64,000 nt of DNA, taken from positions 806,001-870,000 of the forward strand of contig NZ_JAFVMH010000001.1 of the NCBI RefSeq assembly GCF_017377735.1, given 5' to 3'. Under the pieces are notes generated by a model. It did no database searches, was not told the origin of the DNA, and saw only the letters and a program-made list of their open reading frames with translations. Made by a program: the position numbers and the translations under genes. Shown piece by piece: positions 62,764-64,000 of this stretch. How positions within the stretch are numbered: position 1 is the first letter of the stretch; each line of letters begins with the position of its first letter. The stretch comes from Acetobacter garciniae. GTDB lineage: Bacteria > Pseudomonadota > Alphaproteobacteria > Acetobacterales > Acetobacteraceae.

Positions 62764-63702
62764 TTACAGGGTCAGGATGTCGTTGAGCACGAGATGGCTT
62801 GCAATATCCCACGCCTTTGCCACCAATGCAGTCGTGACCGACTGCCGCAGGCGCACCAGCCCCACGGCAGGGGCGGGACACGCCAGAACCCTGCGGATCT
62901 GCAGGTTGGCTGCGGGTTCGCCCCGCTGCGGAAGGGCCGCAACGGGCAGAACCGTGGCCAGCCGCCCGGAAAGAAGTTCAGCATAAAGCAGTTCGAGCGA
63001 GTTGGTCTCGAACATGATATTGGGGCGTATCCCCGCTTTCTTGAAGCATCCATCCACGATCTGGCGGGTGCGCATGGAGGGGTCGAGCAGGCATAACGGC
63101 AGGCGGGCCACATCGTCCCATCCGCATGTCTTGCGCCCGCCCAGCGCCATGCCGGGGGCCGCTGCCAGGACATGCTGCTCGGCATAGAGTTCATGCACCA
63201 CGAACGCATCGCCTGCAGGCACCTGGTCGAGATACATCACCCCCATCTGGATCCGGTGTTCCATAAGGTCGTGAAGGATGTCGGTGCTGGCAGAAAGGGT
63301 GAGCTTGACGTGCAGTGCGGGAATGGCGGCGCGCAGGCTTTCCATCAGGAACGGGATGATCTGCACGGCCGGGGGCATCGCACCCATACAAAGCGTGCCG
63401 CCCGCTATGTCATGGGCGAAATGCGCTTCCTGCCTGAGACCGTCCAGCGCCGCCACGGTTTGCCGTGCCCAGGCCAGAACGCGCTCGCCTTCCTGCGTGA
63501 AGCCGAAAACGCGGCGGTTGCGCTGCACGATCGGCACGCCCAGCTCATGCTCGAGCTGGCGGATCGCCATGGACAAGGCGGGCTGCGAAACGCCGCAGTG
63601 TTCGGCAGCGCGCGAGAAATGGCGGAACTGGTCAAGGGCGATCAGGTAGCTGAGCTGGCGAAGAAACACGCGGCAGGTCCATGGTGAGTAAAGCAGCCCC
63701 AT
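62764..63702 (-). CDS. LysR-family regulator
   Basis: Regulator of 312 aa: winged helix at FLRQLSYLIALDQFRHFSRAAEHCGVSQPALSMAIRQLEHELG and effector domain from about 90. ATG 63702 (MGLLYSPWTCRVF) is preferred over a start nine codons upstream; both are possible. It precedes the FUSC gene on the same strand, giving the common regulator-exporter pair. The effector is probably the exported acid. Confidence 0.88.
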   Translation of the reverse strand: MGLLYSPWTCRVFLRQLSYLIALDQFRHFSRAAEHCGVSQPALSMAIRQLEHELGVPIVQRNRRVFGFTQEGERVLAWARQTVAALDGLRQEAHFAHDIAGGTLCMGAMPPAVQIIPFLMESLRAAIPALHVKLTLSASTDILHDLMEHRIQMGVMYLDQVPAGDAFVVHELYAEQHVLAAAPGMALGGRKTCGWDDVARLPLCLLDPSMRTRQIVDGCFKKAGIRPNIMFETNSLELLYAELLSGRLATVLPVAALPQRGEPAANLQIRRVLACPAPAVGLVRLRQSVTTALVAKAWDIASHLVLNDILTL

Positions 63703-63817
63703 TGTGTCCTTGAGGGGCCATTCTGGCAATTCCGCCCGGCCGTGGTGAATAGGCCCACCGGCCCGCCGGACGACACCGGTTTCGGGCAGTTACGGCGCGG
63801 GGTTGGGTGGACGTGCG

Positions 63818-64000
63818 TCATGTACCATCCAAGAACCCCGCGGTGCGAATATAGGGCCTGAGATCGTTCAGGAACGCCCTGATACTGGCCCTTGTGTGCT
63901 GGCGGCTTGGCAGGACCGCGTAAAGATCGATCTTTTCGCCTTGCAGGTCAGGAAAAATACGTACGAGCTTGCCTTCCTCCAGGTCCTGGTACACGTCGCA
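63818..64000 (-). CDS. LysR-family regulator, C-terminal part (runs off the window)
   Basis: The last 183 bases read on the minus strand as the C-terminal 60 residues of a LysR effector domain (YQDLEEGKLVRIFPDLQGEK, IDLYAVLPSRQHTRASIRAFL, then a stop TGA at 63818-63820). The gene begins beyond the right edge. It is co-directional with the complete LysR gene to its left, with about 115 bases between them. Confidence 0.8.
   Translation of the reverse strand, partial: CDVYQDLEEGKLVRIFPDLQGEKIDLYAVLPSRQHTRASIRAFLNDLRPYIRTAGFLDGT

Noticed and set aside
1..64000. tRNA, rRNA, CRISPR or insertion sequence
   Set aside because: No tRNA T-loop patterns with matching arms, no rRNA-like stretches, no regularly spaced repeats and no transposase-like protein were seen; short RNAs could still be missed by eye.

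Overview
The window reads as chromosome of an acetic acid bacterium (Acetobacteraceae, most like Gluconacetobacter/Komagataeibacter). The basis is a Zymomonas-type pyruvate decarboxylase, an alphaproteobacterial PhyR-NepR-EcfG general stress response locus, high GC and many periplasm- or outer-membrane-directed genes. I found 53 protein genes (one cut by the right edge). I saw no rRNA or tRNA gene, CRISPR array, transposase or obvious pseudogene. Species assignment is inference.

Left part (1-16.2 kb), core and stress functions: an OmpA-like lipoprotein, the CydDC exporter, and a complete general stress response module (HWE/HisKA_2 kinase, NepR, EcfG, a second EcfG-like sigma, divergent PhyR). 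After these come Uup, a CPA2-type antiporter, a secreted alpha/beta hydrolase, an MFS transporter and pyruvate decarboxylase, the last with an unusually long upstream region.

Middle part (17-40.8 kb), accessory catabolism in three neighbouring blocks, each with its own regulators. Block A (17.0-28.1 kb): amino-acid-synthesis family protein, alpha/beta hydrolase, luciferase-like flavin oxidoreductase, aldehyde dehydrogenase, NIPSNAP protein, NCS1 permease and a fused aconitase X, followed by a LysR regulator divergent from a ureohydrolase and an MHS-type transporter. It looks like an uptake-plus-degradation pathway for a nitrogen-containing, possibly ring-shaped compound; I cannot match it to a described pathway. 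Block B (28.4-32.6 kb): VanAB-like Rieske oxygenase and reductase, FAD aromatic hydroxylase and TetR regulator, typical of aromatic acid breakdown. Block C (33.0-38.6 kb): RpiR-type regulator, class III aminotransferase, polar amino acid ABC importer and C45-family acyltransferase/amidase, joined by short overlaps. A MocR regulator divergent from a PNPOx-like flavoprotein closes this part.

Right part (40.9-64 kb), envelope, metal and redox functions: secreted phosphoesterase, di-haem cytochrome c peroxidase-like protein, DUF4405 membrane protein, Cu-Zn superoxide dismutase, a TonB-dependent siderophore receptor with a Sel1-repeat partner, an SDR/AGE-epimerase pair, an amidohydrolase, a FecI-FecR-TonB receptor signalling system, a tiny membrane protein, another SDR, an FUSC exporter with a LysR regulator, and the end of another LysR gene. 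Fur-like inverted repeats sit before fecI and the first TonB receptor, and an orphan copy sits near 45.4 kb.
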